A stretch of DNA of 64,000 nt from Actinoallomurus oryzae (GTDB taxonomy: Bacteria; Actinomycetota; Actinomycetes; Streptosporangiales; Streptosporangiaceae): positions 682,001 through 746,000 of the forward strand of contig NZ_BAABHF010000019.1 in assembly GCF_039541955.1 (NCBI RefSeq), given 5' to 3'. The translations under genes were made by a program, and so were the position numbers. The notes under the pieces were generated by a model. The model was given only the letters and a program-made list of their open reading frames with translations, did not search any database and had not been told where the DNA came from. This document shows positions 19,000 to 28,362 of this stretch, piece after piece. Positions within the stretch are counted from its first letter, which is position 1; each line of letters starts with the position of its first letter.

Positions 19000-21900
19000 G
19001 GCGTACGACCTCTCTCGGGAGTGGGACGCAGGATCAGGTAGCCCTCCCGGAGGGTGGGCGTGTTCGGGAGCCCGGCGTCGGGCCGGGGGTCCTCGATGGG
19101 CGTCTCGGTCCAGCCCGCCGGGTCCGGCTCGCGCGCCCGCCAGCTCCACTCCTGGCCCGGCTCGTCCGGCACCGGCACCGCCAAGTGGTCACCGTCGGTG
19201 AGGACGGGCGCGACGAAGTAGGCGGGCCGGATGGCGGCCAGGGTGTCGCGGTACTGCTCGGGCGGGATCCCGATCGCCTTGGCCGGCAGGATCCCGGATG
19301 TCAGGTGCACCGGGGCGCGCGGGTCGACCAGCATCGTCAGCCGCCGGGCCGGCAGGCCGACGGCGACCTCGAGCACCGGGTGGTCGGTCGTCCAGTGCGG
19401 GGCCCCGCCCTCGTCCCAGTACACGACCAGGCCGTCGTCGAGCTGCGCGGCGGTGCCGACGCGGGCCGGGAAGCGCACCAGCGCGGCGTCGTCGGTGTCG
19501 CGGCTGGAGCGCCGCATGTCCTGGCGGAAGACGTTCCAGTCCTGGTGGACCGCTGGCAGCCCCATGAGGCGCAGGTCGACTTCGGCGCGGACGACGGCGA
19601 GCGGGCGCACGGTCAGCGCACCGTCCGCGTAGTCGGCCGGTTCGATCGTGGCCAGGTCGCTGTCGAGGCGCGCGACGAACTCACCGAGCGCGTCCGGCCC
19701 CAGGTCGCGCAGCCGGCCGGCGAGGTCCCGTAGGTAGGGATTGGCGATGCCGGTCACGGCGTCGACCTCGCCGCCGGGCGCGGCACGCCATCGGGCCTTT
19801 CCGGGCTCCCGCGGGTCCGGCAGGGCCAGGAGCTGCCCCAGCGATACGCCCGTCTCGTCGTAGAGGGCGAGCCCGTCGTCGAGGTCATCCGCGGCGATCC
19901 AGCCGCAGACCGGGGAGGTGGTCGGCACGTCGTTCGTCCGCCGGATGTCGTGGTCGGAGTCGAGCCAGCGGAAGGACAGCTGGGCGGGTTGTGCGAGCCG
20001 GGGCGGCATCGCCACCCAGCCGGGACGGCCGGGAATCGCCAGCTGCGCCGTTGTCTCCGGGTGCGCGACGTCGATCGAGAACGGGATGCCGAAGTTGTCG
20101 ACGACGCGGAGCCGGTGCAGCCGAAGGGCGCCCGCCCGGATCGGGTTGAAGTCGCTGAGCGGGTGCGGCGCGTGCCGCGTCTCCTGCCCGACGGCCGCCG
20201 CGACCCGGGCGGCGAACCGCTGGTAGCCAGGAAAGCCGAGCGGGTCGGCGATCGGGAGCTGGCGGGTGAGCCGGCGCATCAGCAGTGCGTCGTTGAAGCC
20301 GCCGAGCACCTGGGAGAGGCTGCCGCCCTCGTCACCCGCCAGGTGGCGGTAGAGGGTGATCAGCTTTTTCAGGCGATCATCGGACCCGTTCGCCGCGTAC
20401 CAGTCCAGCACCGCGTCCGGCGCCTTCTGAAACTCCTCCGGGGCGACCCGCACGGCGGTGGCGGTGTTGTACGGGGTGACGATCCAGCTCGCCAGGTACC
20501 GCAGGACGCGGGCGGACAGCACCGGCCGGGCACTGGAGGAGAGCACGACGGTGCCGGTGTAGACGTTCGCGCCCTTGTCCGGGATGTCGCGTCCGGGCCT
20601 GGGCCGCAGCTCCACGTCACCGGGGGCCAGGTCGTAGTTGTCCGTGACGTACGCGCCGTCGTACCCGTGGGAACCCGGGTCGAGGTTGTTGCCCCCCGCC
20701 GCCGGGAAGAACTCCACCTCCCACTGCATCAGCACCGGATGCCAGGGGTTGTGCTGCCAGCTCACGACGCCCAGGCCGAGCGGCCGGACGCCGCCGAGAA
20801 GCCGCTCCGGGTCGTCCGGGTCGTCGACCACGAGCACCTGGCAGGCGAGTCTGCCGCCGGGCTCGCCCGCGCCGTCGTGCCCGTACCGGTCCGACGGGGT
20901 GGCGAGATCACCGGTGATCAGCACGACGGGCTCGGACGGCAGGTAGAAGCCCGGGCCCGCCACCCGGTCGAGGACGTACGTCGCCCCGGCCGGCCCGGCG
21001 GTGGCGGTGTTGAACGCCGCGAGGGCGGTGTCGAGGGCGCTCTTGGCGGCGGCCAGCTCGGCGGCGATGCCGGTCGCCGGGTCCTCCGTACGGGCCGTCA
21101 GGTCCGCGAGCCCGGCCATCCGCCGTTCGAGGTAGTGCCGGACCTCGTCAGGGTCCGGATAGGTGTCCCGGCGCGTGTCGTACGGGTAGGCGCAAAGGAG
21201 GTATTTGTACCAGTCGGCGAACAGCTGCTCGCGCAGGCTGAGCAGCTCCCGTTCCGCCTGGTCGTACCGCTCCTGCGCGGTGTTGAGCAGGTCCAGCAGG
21301 TCGGCGAGCTCGTGGGTCGGCGAGAGCGCCGAGCGGGCCTGCTGCTGCTCGGGCGTGGCGTCCGCCGCGTCGTCGCGCCGCAGCGTCCACAGCTGCCCCG
21401 CCGGGAGTGGCCGGAACGTGGCGGCCTCTCGGGCCTCGGCGAGCTTCGCGCCGACGTCCAGCGGGCCGGCCTCCAGCTCGTCGGCGAACGCGATCGCCTC
21501 CAGCAGGTCCTCCACCGTACCGTCGTGCAGCACGGCGCCCAGGTGCGCGGCCAGCGCCTCGGTGGGAGTGCTGCCGACGTACACGCCCGCGTCGCTCTTC
21601 CCGCCGGCGGCGGCGAGCAGCACCGGATTGGCCGTCTGCGCGACGGGGACGAACTCCAGCCGGGCGCAGCAGACGGTCCGCGTCGGCCGGGCGGCCCCCT
21701 CCGGCGCCGACCAGCCGAGCGCGTCGAGCCGGGCCCGCCAGTCGTCGCCGGTGATCTGGGCCAGGACGTCCTTCGCGGGATCGGAGTACCAGCCGACCAG
21801 GTCGTACGCCACGCCGCTGGGCGGCGCGGCCGTAAACTCCCCGTCGTGGAAGCCGAAGACGCTGTGGCAGTTGGGGTAGAACGCGGCGAACGACGGCTCG

Positions 21901-22409
21901 CCGTGGCCGACCGCCGTGAGCTCTGGTAATCGCTCGCCACCGGCGTCCGGGCGCCAGGCCGCCAGCGGCAGCGTCCGGCCGAGGAGGCGGTACGGAACGG
22001 CCTCCGGCACCGGGACGGTGACCCCGCCCCCGGCGTCGCCCGGAGGGGCGAGGTAGTCGCTCTCCACCACCCATTGGCCGTCGACCGTGCCGTTCGCGGT
22101 GCGAGTCACCAGCCAGCGGTCGGGCACCGCCGGAATCCGCGTGCCGGAATCGTCGTTCGTCATCCGGGTGAGCGCGTCGGGAAGCGCCCAGTGCAGGTGC
22201 ACGCCCGCCTTGAGCCGGAAATTCTGATCTTGGAACGGCTCCGAAATAACGGCTTCGCTGAGATAAGGGGTATCCGGCCGAATATCACGGCCGGTGGCGG
22301 GATCCACATAGGGTAATTGGCCAAAGTCGGCCAATGGCCCTACCGCATCCGTGTCCGTTCCGAGGTAAAGCGCGTCCAGTCTGACCGGGACCACCAGGAG
22401 GTCCGCCAT
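18996..22409 (-). CDS. 1137-aa uncharacterised protein, first gene of the DUF6603 operon
   Basis: Not recognised as a named family. The ATG at 22409 has GGAGG about seven bases upstream; an in-frame start 75 bases earlier lacks this. The N-terminus MADLLVVPVRLDALYLG is followed by FRLKAGVHLHWALPDALT and PDRWLVTR. A coiled-coil-like stretch lies near residues 385-500 (ELADLLDLLNTAQERYDQAE), and the C-terminal half is mixed alpha/beta. No signal peptide. I recall homologues in myxobacteria, cyanobacteria and streptomycetes as large hypothetical proteins that keep the VHLHWALPDALTR motif. As the promoter-proximal gene it should be the most highly expressed, which fits a major structural component; that is inference. 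Confidence 0.75.
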   Translation of the reverse strand: MADLLVVPVRLDALYLGTDTDAVGPLADFGQLPYVDPATGRDIRPDTPYLSEAVISEPFQDQNFRLKAGVHLHWALPDALTRMTNDDSGTRIPAVPDRWLVTRTANGTVDGQWVVESDYLAPPGDAGGGVTVPVPEAVPYRLLGRTLPLAAWRPDAGGERLPELTAVGHGEPSFAAFYPNCHSVFGFHDGEFTAAPPSGVAYDLVGWYSDPAKDVLAQITGDDWRARLDALGWSAPEGAARPTRTVCCARLEFVPVAQTANPVLLAAAGGKSDAGVYVGSTPTEALAAHLGAVLHDGTVEDLLEAIAFADELEAGPLDVGAKLAEAREAATFRPLPAGQLWTLRRDDAADATPEQQQARSALSPTHELADLLDLLNTAQERYDQAERELLSLREQLFADWYKYLLCAYPYDTRRDTYPDPDEVRHYLERRMAGLADLTARTEDPATGIAAELAAAKSALDTALAAFNTATAGPAGATYVLDRVAGPGFYLPSEPVVLITGDLATPSDRYGHDGAGEPGGRLACQVLVVDDPDDPERLLGGVRPLGLGVVSWQHNPWHPVLMQWEVEFFPAAGGNNLDPGSHGYDGAYVTDNYDLAPGDVELRPRPGRDIPDKGANVYTGTVVLSSSARPVLSARVLRYLASWIVTPYNTATAVRVAPEEFQKAPDAVLDWYAANGSDDRLKKLITLYRHLAGDEGGSLSQVLGGFNDALLMRRLTRQLPIADPLGFPGYQRFAARVAAAVGQETRHAPHPLSDFNPIRAGALRLHRLRVVDNFGIPFSIDVAHPETTAQLAIPGRPGWVAMPPRLAQPAQLSFRWLDSDHDIRRTNDVPTTSPVCGWIAADDLDDGLALYDETGVSLGQLLALPDPREPGKARWRAAPGGEVDAVTGIANPYLRDLAGRLRDLGPDALGEFVARLDSDLATIEPADYADGALTVRPLAVVRAEVDLRLMGLPAVHQDWNVFRQDMRRSSRDTDDAALVRFPARVGTAAQLDDGLVVYWDEGGAPHWTTDHPVLEVAVGLPARRLTMLVDPRAPVHLTSGILPAKAIGIPPEQYRDTLAAIRPAYFVAPVLTDGDHLAVPVPDEPGQEWSWRAREPDPAGWTETPIEDPRPDAGLPNTPTLREGYLILRPTPERGRTP

Positions 22410-22591
22410 ACACACCTCCGGGATCCGTCGGCAATAAAGAAATAACACGCGGCGAGGCCGCTGACCATCCCGGAAGACCACCATTTTCCCAAACCGTTCT
22501 CAGGCTGCACCGGAATTCTTCGATGCGTGCGCGGCGGTCGCTTTTCGAACTCGACTCGACACGCGCCGGAGTCGCCGCGGCTCTCCCGGTC

Positions 22592-23377
22592 TCAGTGGCT
22601 GAGTACGCGGCCGAGGAAGGATCGGGTCCGTTCGTGCTTCGGGTCGTCGAACACCTCGGCCGTGATGCCCTCTTCGATGATCTCGCCGTCGGCCATGAAG
22701 ACCACGCGGTCGGCGACCTCGCGGGCGAAGCCGAGTTCGTGTGTGACGACCACCATCGTCATGCCGCTGAGCGCCAGGTCCTTCATGACCGCCAGGACCT
22801 CGCCGACGAGTTCGGGGTCCAGCGCCGACGTCGGCTCGTCGAACAGCACCAGCTTGGGGTCCATCGCCAGCGTACGGGCGATGGCGACGCGTTGCTGCTG
22901 GCCGCCGGACAGTTTCGACGGGTACCGGTCGCCGTAGCCGTCCAGGCCGACGCGGTCCAGCAGTTCGTCGGCGCGGGCGGTGGCGGTGGCCCGGTCCGCC
23001 CTCCGGACGCGGATCGGGCCGACCGTGATGTTCTCCCGTACGGTCATGTGCGGAAAGAGGTGGAAGTGCTGGAACACCATCCCGATGTCGCGACGCTGCC
23101 GCGCGATGTCCCGATCCGGCAGCTCGTACAGCTTCCCGCCCTTGTCCTCGTATCCCATGAGCCGGCCGTCGACCCAGATCAGCCCCGAATCGACGCGTTC
23201 CAGGTGGTTGACGCACTGGATGAGGGTCGACTTCCCGGCGCCGGACGGGCCGATGACGCACGTGACCGAACCGGCTTCGACGTCGAGGCTGACCGAACGC
23301 AGCACCGTGTGCTCGGCGAAGGACTTCGTGATGTTCTCGATGCGCAGCATCGGCATTCCGGCCGTTGTCGCTGTCAT
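22592..23377 (-). CDS. polar amino-acid ABC transporter ATPase
   Basis: A 261-residue ATPase of the GlnQ/HisP type. Walker A is GPSGAGKST, Q-loop VFQHFHLFPH, signature LSGGQQQR, Walker B LVLFDEPTSALD and H-loop VTHELGF. The short region LPDRDIARQRRDIGMVF is typical of polar amino-acid importers. It is the last gene of the operon, seven bases after the permease, and energises uptake together with the lipoprotein and permease upstream. The neighbouring FAD amine oxidases suggest the ligand is an amino acid or N-alkylated amine. Confidence 0.93.
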   Translation of the reverse strand: MTATTAGMPMLRIENITKSFAEHTVLRSVSLDVEAGSVTCVIGPSGAGKSTLIQCVNHLERVDSGLIWVDGRLMGYEDKGGKLYELPDRDIARQRRDIGMVFQHFHLFPHMTVRENITVGPIRVRRADRATATARADELLDRVGLDGYGDRYPSKLSGGQQQRVAIARTLAMDPKLVLFDEPTSALDPELVGEVLAVMKDLALSGMTMVVVTHELGFAREVADRVVFMADGEIIEEGITAEVFDDPKHERTRSFLGRVLSH

Positions 23378-23384
23378 GCCTTCC

Positions 23385-24245
23385 TCACCGCCGTCCGAAC
23401 TTCTTCTCCAACCGGCTCTGCAGAACGGTCAGCAGGGTGACCACGACGAGGTACCAGATCGTCGCGACGATCAGCAGCGGGATCGTCTGGTAGTTGCGGG
23501 AGTAGATGAGCTGCGCGCTGTACAGCAGGTCCGACAGGGCGAGGACGCTGACCATCGCGGTGTTCTTCACCATGCTGATCACCTCGTTGCCCAGCGCCGG
23601 GATGATGATGCGCAGCGCCTGGGGGAACACGACGACGCGGAACACCTGCCACCGGGTCATCCCGATCGCGAGGGCGGCACGGGTCTGACCGGGCTCCACA
23701 CCGCGGATGCCGGCCCGGATGATCTCCCCGGTGTACGCGCCCTGGCTGAGCATCAGGCCGAAGACCGCGGCGCTGAACGGCGACACCAGGCTGTTGGTGT
23801 CGAAGGAGAGCAGCTCCGGGCCGAACGGCACGCCGAGCGCGACGTGCTTGTACAGGGCGCCGAAGTTGAACCAGAACAGCAACTGCACGAGCACCGGCAC
23901 GGTCCGGAAGAACCACGTGTAGGCCAGCGACGCGCCCGACAGCAGGCGGCTGTCCGCGTCGCGCATCACCGCGAGGACCGTGCCGATCAGCAGCCCGCCG
24001 GCCATCGCGATGACCGTCAGCAGCAGCGTCATCCCGAGACCGGCCATGATGGGCCGGGTGAACAGGTAGAGGAAGACGGTGCGCCAGCCGAACGCCTGGT
24101 TGGTGATCAGTCCGTGCAGTGCCATGGCGGCGATGAGCAGCACGAACGCCACGCCGACCCACCGCCACGGCCGCCGCCTGGGCACCACGACCTTGCCGGA
24201 GGGATCCTGTGCCGCGTGCGAGGCCCGGGTCGTCATCTCGGCCAT
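23385..24245 (-). CDS. polar amino-acid ABC transporter permease
   Basis: A 286-residue His/Glu/Gln/Arg-family permease. A cytoplasmic N-terminal tail (~25 residues) precedes about six hydrophobic helices. The family segment TWFFRTVPVLVQLLFWF and the EAA-like loop (GMTRWQVFRVVVFPQALRI) that docks on the ATPase are present. Only one permease is encoded, so the transporter probably uses a homodimer. Its start lies one base after the binding-protein stop. Confidence 0.92.
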   Translation of the reverse strand: MAEMTTRASHAAQDPSGKVVVPRRRPWRWVGVAFVLLIAAMALHGLITNQAFGWRTVFLYLFTRPIMAGLGMTLLLTVIAMAGGLLIGTVLAVMRDADSRLLSGASLAYTWFFRTVPVLVQLLFWFNFGALYKHVALGVPFGPELLSFDTNSLVSPFSAAVFGLMLSQGAYTGEIIRAGIRGVEPGQTRAALAIGMTRWQVFRVVVFPQALRIIIPALGNEVISMVKNTAMVSVLALSDLLYSAQLIYSRNYQTIPLLIVATIWYLVVVTLLTVLQSRLEKKFGRR

Positions 24246-24246
24246 G

Positions 24247-25173
24247 TCACATGCTCTTCGTCTTGTTGATCTCGGCGGTACGGATCATGAGCGCCGACTG
24301 CCCCCACTTGTCCATGATCTTCGCGTACGTGCCGTCGTCGATCAGCTTCTGCACGGCCTGCCGCCACACGCCGATCAGCGTCGATCCCTTCGGGAAGGCG
24401 GTGCCCCAGGGGATCTCGGCCGACGTGTTGTGCCCGGCGACCTTCGCCGCGCCGTGGCTGTTCTGCGCGAAGTAGTTGCCGGCCGTGGCGCCGATCCAGT
24501 AGACGTCCACCCGCCCGCTCGTCAGCGCCAGCCCCGCCTGGCTCGACTGGTCGAACGTGCGCAGCTCGATCGGCTTCTTGCCGGCCTTGCGGCATTGGGG
24601 ATTCTGCGCGTTGGCCAGGTCGACCTCGATGGCACCGCGTACGGTCGAGACCGTCTTCCCGCACAGGTCCGCGACGGTGTGGTAGGCATCGCCGTCCGTG
24701 CTCCTGGACACGAAGCTCTGCCCGCCGTTGATGGTCTGCAGCATGTCGATGACCTGCACCCGCGCCGGGGTGATGCCCATCTGGCCGATGGCGAGGTCGT
24801 ACCGCTTGGCCTGCAGGCCCGGGATCAGTGCGTCGAACGACGTCGCGTGGTAGTCCGGCCGCAGGTCGAGCACCTGGGCGGCGGCGTTCACCAGGTCGAC
24901 CTCCCAGCCGACCAGCTTGCCGTTCGAGTCACGGAACTCGTCCGGCGCCGACCCTTCGTTCGCGCCCACCCGGACGGCCGACCCCTTCGGGTACTGGGCG
25001 GGCAGCTTGGCGATCAGCGCGGCGTCGGGCTTCTCGCTGATCGTCTGGGCCTTCTGTCCGCTCTGCTGCGGTTTGGCGCCGCCGGCCGAGTCGTCCGGTA
25101 CGGCGCACGCCGCCATCATCGTTCCCGTGCACAGCGCCGCGAGCAGGACGCGGGCCGCTCTACCTCCGTACAT
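24247..25173 (-). CDS. amino-acid ABC transporter substrate-binding lipoprotein
   Basis: A 308-residue type 3 periplasmic-binding protein. It has a lipoprotein signal (VLLAALCTGTMMAAC, lipid Cys near residue 22). The binding fold follows with VRVGANEGSAPDEFRDSNGK, GWEVDLVNAA, FDALIPGLQAKRYDLAIGQM and a hinge near SGRVDVYWIG. It captures the substrate outside the membrane and delivers it to the permease encoded next. The ATG is preceded by GAGGGG. The gene follows the FAD oxidoreductase by 16 bases. Confidence 0.92.
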   Translation of the reverse strand: MYGGRAARVLLAALCTGTMMAACAVPDDSAGGAKPQQSGQKAQTISEKPDAALIAKLPAQYPKGSAVRVGANEGSAPDEFRDSNGKLVGWEVDLVNAAAQVLDLRPDYHATSFDALIPGLQAKRYDLAIGQMGITPARVQVIDMLQTINGGQSFVSRSTDGDAYHTVADLCGKTVSTVRGAIEVDLANAQNPQCRKAGKKPIELRTFDQSSQAGLALTSGRVDVYWIGATAGNYFAQNSHGAAKVAGHNTSAEIPWGTAFPKGSTLIGVWRQAVQKLIDDGTYAKIMDKWGQSALMIRTAEINKTKSM

Positions 25174-25189
25174 AACCCCTCGCTTGCTC

Positions 25190-26365
25190 TTATTGCTGGC
25201 CCGCGTACTGGGCGCGGGGCAGATCCGGGAACGCGGCGGTGGTGGTGTCGAGTAGCCGGTCGGGTTCGAAGCCGGACAGCAGGGGGGAACGCCGGTCCCG
25301 CAGGACCTCTTCGGCGACGATCCGGCCGAGCAGTACGGACAGGGTGATGCCGCTGTGGGTGCACACCGCGTACGTGCGGTCGTCGAGGAAGCCGGCGGCG
25401 GTGCGGCCGTCGGCCGGCATCGCGCGCTGTCCCACCGCGATGTGGCTGAGCGCCGCGCCGTCGGTGCCCGCCAGGACCCGGTGCAGCCGGTGCAGCATCT
25501 CCTGGCCGACGGGGCCGGAACGTTCCACCGCGTACAGCGGATCGGCCCGGTGGTCGAGGTCGAGTGTCTGCAGTACCAGCCGGCCGCCGCCGTCCGGGCG
25601 TACGTTGATGCGCGGCGTGGTGAGCACGGCGTTCAGCCGCGTCGGGACCGGTTCGGTGTAGCCGAGGAAGCCGCAGACGACGTCGCCCGGCTCGTTCGGG
25701 TCCCGGACCGCCATCGGCCGGCCGGCGAGACCGGTGAGCTCGCCGGTCCAGCGCCCGCCCGCCAGAACGACCCGGTCGCCGGTCCAGGTCTCGCCGGCCG
25801 CCGTGCGTACGGTGGCGGTGCTCCCGGCCGTGTCGATGCCGGCCACCTCGTCCGGGCAGCGCAGCCGCGCGCCGTGGTCCCGCGCCTCGCCCCACAGCCG
25901 GGCGAGCAGCAGTCCGGGCAGCACGTACCCCTCTTCGGGGTAGCAGACGATCTCGTCGATCCCCGGCGGCACGAGGAGGTCCGGCAGCCGTCGTCGTGCC
26001 TGGTCGGCGGTCAGCCGGGTGACCGCGTACCCGCGCTCGGACAGTTCCCTCGTCGACGCGGCGAGCCGCTCGCGGCCCGCGTCGTCGTCGGCCCACTCGT
26101 GGTTCCCCGTCGGGAAGAACCAGCGAGCGCCGCCGTCGGGGACCGCCAACTCGCGGTGGGCGGCCATCCCGGCGACGTTCAGGTCGTGGTAGGGGCGTGG
26201 ATTCTTGTGGTGGGAGTTGACCCAGGCGAACGTACGGCCGCTGGTACCCGTGCCGATCCCGGTCCGGTCGAAGACGGTCACGTCGGCGCCGGCCATGGCG
26301 AGGCCGCGGGCGATCGACACCCCGACCACGCCGGCCCCCACGACCGCCACGGTTGCGTTGGACAC
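25190..26365 (-). CDS. FAD-dependent amine/amino-acid oxidoreductase (DAO family)
   Basis: A 391-residue flavoprotein. The N-terminal Rossmann motif is VAVVGAGVVGVSIARGLAMA with the acidic end DVTVFDRTG. C-terminal FAD contacts are seen in TAAGFLDDRTYAVCTHSGIT. The protein fits the D-amino-acid dehydrogenase/glycine oxidase group that oxidises primary or secondary amines. It lies between a sarcosine-oxidase-like gene (8 bases upstream) and an amino-acid importer, so both oxidases probably act on the imported compound or on successive intermediates. Exact substrate cannot be read from sequence. Confidence 0.85.
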   Translation of the reverse strand: MSNATVAVVGAGVVGVSIARGLAMAGADVTVFDRTGIGTGTSGRTFAWVNSHHKNPRPYHDLNVAGMAAHRELAVPDGGARWFFPTGNHEWADDDAGRERLAASTRELSERGYAVTRLTADQARRRLPDLLVPPGIDEIVCYPEEGYVLPGLLLARLWGEARDHGARLRCPDEVAGIDTAGSTATVRTAAGETWTGDRVVLAGGRWTGELTGLAGRPMAVRDPNEPGDVVCGFLGYTEPVPTRLNAVLTTPRINVRPDGGGRLVLQTLDLDHRADPLYAVERSGPVGQEMLHRLHRVLAGTDGAALSHIAVGQRAMPADGRTAAGFLDDRTYAVCTHSGITLSVLLGRIVAEEVLRDRRSPLLSGFEPDRLLDTTTAAFPDLPRAQYAGQQ

Positions 26366-26373
26366 TGCCCCTC

Positions 26374-27591
26374 CTATCGCGCGGCTGCCGCGGTCGTCGC
26401 CCGGGACGCGGTGAACCGCGACGGATCCAGATACGAGATGTCGAAGCGGGGGTTCGCACCGTCCAGCACCAGCTCGGCGGCGAGCTCTCCGAAGACCGGC
26501 GCGAGCTTGTACCCGTGTCCGGAGAACCCGGTGAGCACGAGCGCGTCGTCCTGCCCGGGAATCGGCCCGAGCGCGGCGTTGTGGTCGGGCGTGAAGCCGT
26601 CGCTGTAGGTGCCGATCCGGATCGGGTGCGGCACCAGCGCGGGCAGCAGCCGGCGGACCGCTTCCGCCGCCGCCCGGGTGAACTCGGCGTCGCGCGAGCG
26701 CGGCAACGCGTCCGGTGTGTCGACCTCAGGGCGCTCCAGATGGTGTGGGATCACCTTCACCGAGACCCCGTCCACGCAGGGGAAGAAGGAGAACCCGGCC
26801 TCGACGTGACGCCGGATCCCCACCGGGAACGCCCGCGGCGCCACCGTCTCCGGCTCGCGCGCCGCGAACCAGCAGGCGGTGATGAGCTCGGCGTGTACCG
26901 GGATGTCGGCGAGCAGCGGGGTACGGCCCGCCCAGGGGCCGGGCGCGAGCACCAGCCAGTCGGCGTCGAACCACCGCTCGCCCGCGCGCACCCGCCAGCC
27001 GCCGGGGTGGCGCTCGACCTCCCGCACCCGGTGGTACGGCAGGATCTCCGCGCCGGCCTCGGCCGCCCGTGCCAGGGCCGCCTGCACGCCGACCTCCGGC
27101 CGCAGGACCCCGCCCTGCGGGTCGAGCACGCCGATCTCGTCGTCGTCCACCGCGTGCTGCGGGTAGCGGTCGCGCATCTCTCGCGCGTCGAAGGTCTCGT
27201 GCGGCAGCTCGTACTCGGCGGCGCAGTCCAGCACGGCGCGGACATCGGGGTCGTCGGGGCGGCCGACGGTCAGGCAGCCGGTGCCGGTCAGGACGCGCCG
27301 GCCCGAGGTGCGTTCCAGCTCGTCCCACAGCTCACGGGCCCGCCGCAGCAGCGGGACGTACTGGCCGCCCTCCTTGTAGATGGTGCGGAAGATGCGGGTC
27401 TCGCCGGCGGAGGCGCCGCGGTCGTGGCCCGGTGCGTACATGTCGAAGGCCAGGACGCGGGCGCCGCGCAGGGCCAGCCGCCAGGCGGTCATCGCTCCGA
27501 TGACGCCGGTCCCCACCACCGCGACCGTGGGTGCCTTCGCCGCCGCGGGTGCTTTCGCTGCCGCGGGTGCTTTCGCTGTCGGATCGGACAC
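26374..27591 (-). CDS. monomeric sarcosine oxidase / N-methyltryptophan oxidase-like flavoenzyme
   Basis: A 405-residue MSOX/MTOX-family protein. FAD motif VAVVGTGVIGAMTAWRLALRG, an Arg-rich segment (GASAGETRIFRTIYKEG) typical of this family, and C-terminal TGFSGHGYKLAPVFGELAAE. MSOX links FAD to a cysteine in a CMYT context; here the corresponding stretch reads IGTYSDGFTPDHN without Cys, so FAD is probably not covalently bound in the usual way. The N-terminal ~20 residues are a low-complexity Ala/Pro/Lys tail made by 18-bp repeats. Expected reaction: oxidation of a secondary amine to an imine with H2O2 release. It is the first enzyme gene after the GntR regulator. Confidence 0.85.
   Translation of the reverse strand: MSDPTAKAPAAAKAPAAAKAPTVAVVGTGVIGAMTAWRLALRGARVLAFDMYAPGHDRGASAGETRIFRTIYKEGGQYVPLLRRARELWDELERTSGRRVLTGTGCLTVGRPDDPDVRAVLDCAAEYELPHETFDAREMRDRYPQHAVDDDEIGVLDPQGGVLRPEVGVQAALARAAEAGAEILPYHRVREVERHPGGWRVRAGERWFDADWLVLAPGPWAGRTPLLADIPVHAELITACWFAAREPETVAPRAFPVGIRRHVEAGFSFFPCVDGVSVKVIPHHLERPEVDTPDALPRSRDAEFTRAAAEAVRRLLPALVPHPIRIGTYSDGFTPDHNAALGPIPGQDDALVLTGFSGHGYKLAPVFGELAAELVLDGANPRFDISYLDPSRFTASRATTAAAAR
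27531..27584 (-). repeat. three 18-bp tandem repeats in the oxidase N-terminus
   Basis: Three consecutive 18-bp units begin at 27531, 27549 and 27567 (plus-strand pattern GTGCYTTCGCYGCCGCGG, last unit diverged). They encode the repeated hexapeptide AKAPAA at the start of the flavoenzyme. Unit number may vary between strains by slippage. Confidence 0.8.
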
Positions 27592-27605
27592 TGGGCTTGC
27601 TCACC

Positions 27606-28337
27606 TCATCCGGTGTCGGGGCCTCCTCCGAGACCTTCGACGGTCTGCTCGATGTAGAACTCGTGCAGTCCGGGCTTCATGACGTGCCACATGGCTTCGG
27701 CGACCGTGCCGTCGGCGAGCCGCGTCACCCGGCTCAGCCGGAGCACGGCCGCACCGCGCTCCGCCTCCAGCAGGTCGGCGTCGGCGGCGGTCAGATTCAC
27801 CGCGGAGATGTACATCCGGGACGTCGCGAGCGGGACGCCGCGTCCGCCCAGGTAGTCGAGGACGGTCGTGTGGACGAGATCCTTCTCCAGCAGGTCCGGG
27901 GCGTACCGCAGCGGTACGGCACTCTGCTCGATCGCGATGACCGTGTCGGTCAGATCGAACTTCAGCCGCCGCAGCTCCACCACCGGCTCGTCCGCCGGTA
28001 CGTCCGGCAGGTCCACGCCGCATTCGCGTGCCGTGCTGACGCGTGCCCGCTCGACCTCGTGACGGCCCGGGATCTCCGGTCCCTTGATCTGGGGGTCGAC
28101 GAGCCGCAGCAGATTGTCGTGTGTCGGCCCGGCCACGAAGCTTCCGATACGTCGATGTCTCACCACCAATCCGACTTGCGCCAGTTCCCGCAGCGCTCGC
28201 TGGGCGGTGGCCCTGGACACGCCGTACGCGGCCTGCAGCTCGGCTTCGGTCGGGACCTTGTCGCCCGGCCGAAGGTCACCGCCGCGGATCTGCGCAGCTA
28301 GGTGGTTCCGGATACGTATGTACGGTGCGTCCGCCAC
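27606..28337 (-). CDS. GntR/HutC-family transcriptional regulator
   Basis: A ~243-residue regulator. Residues ~1-70 form the winged HTH of the GntR family (GDKVPTEAELQAAYGVSRAT, followed by QRALRELAQVGLVVRHRRIG). The rest is a UTRA ligand-binding domain (LRRLKFDLTDTVIAIEQSAV, RLADGTVAEAMWHVM). I chose the GTG at 28337 because GGAAGG lies ~11 bases upstream and the protein then begins VADAPYIRIRNHLAAQIR, as usual for HutC proteins; a GTG at 28355 is the alternative. It heads the amine-oxidase/transporter operon and a palindrome lies just upstream, so autoregulation with effector-induced release is likely. Confidence 0.9.
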   Translation of the reverse strand: MADAPYIRIRNHLAAQIRGGDLRPGDKVPTEAELQAAYGVSRATAQRALRELAQVGLVVRHRRIGSFVAGPTHDNLLRLVDPQIKGPEIPGRHEVERARVSTARECGVDLPDVPADEPVVELRRLKFDLTDTVIAIEQSAVPLRYAPDLLEKDLVHTTVLDYLGGRGVPLATSRMYISAVNLTAADADLLEAERGAAVLRLSRVTRLADGTVAEAMWHVMKPGLHEFYIEQTVEGLGGGPDTG

Positions 28338-28362
28338 TAGAGGGAAACCTTCCACTCATTTA

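Noticed and set aside
8172..22409. Contractile injection system or tailocin
   Set aside because: Despite fibre-like and tail-associated pieces, no sheath, tube, baseplate wedge, spike or AAA+ ATPase gene is present.
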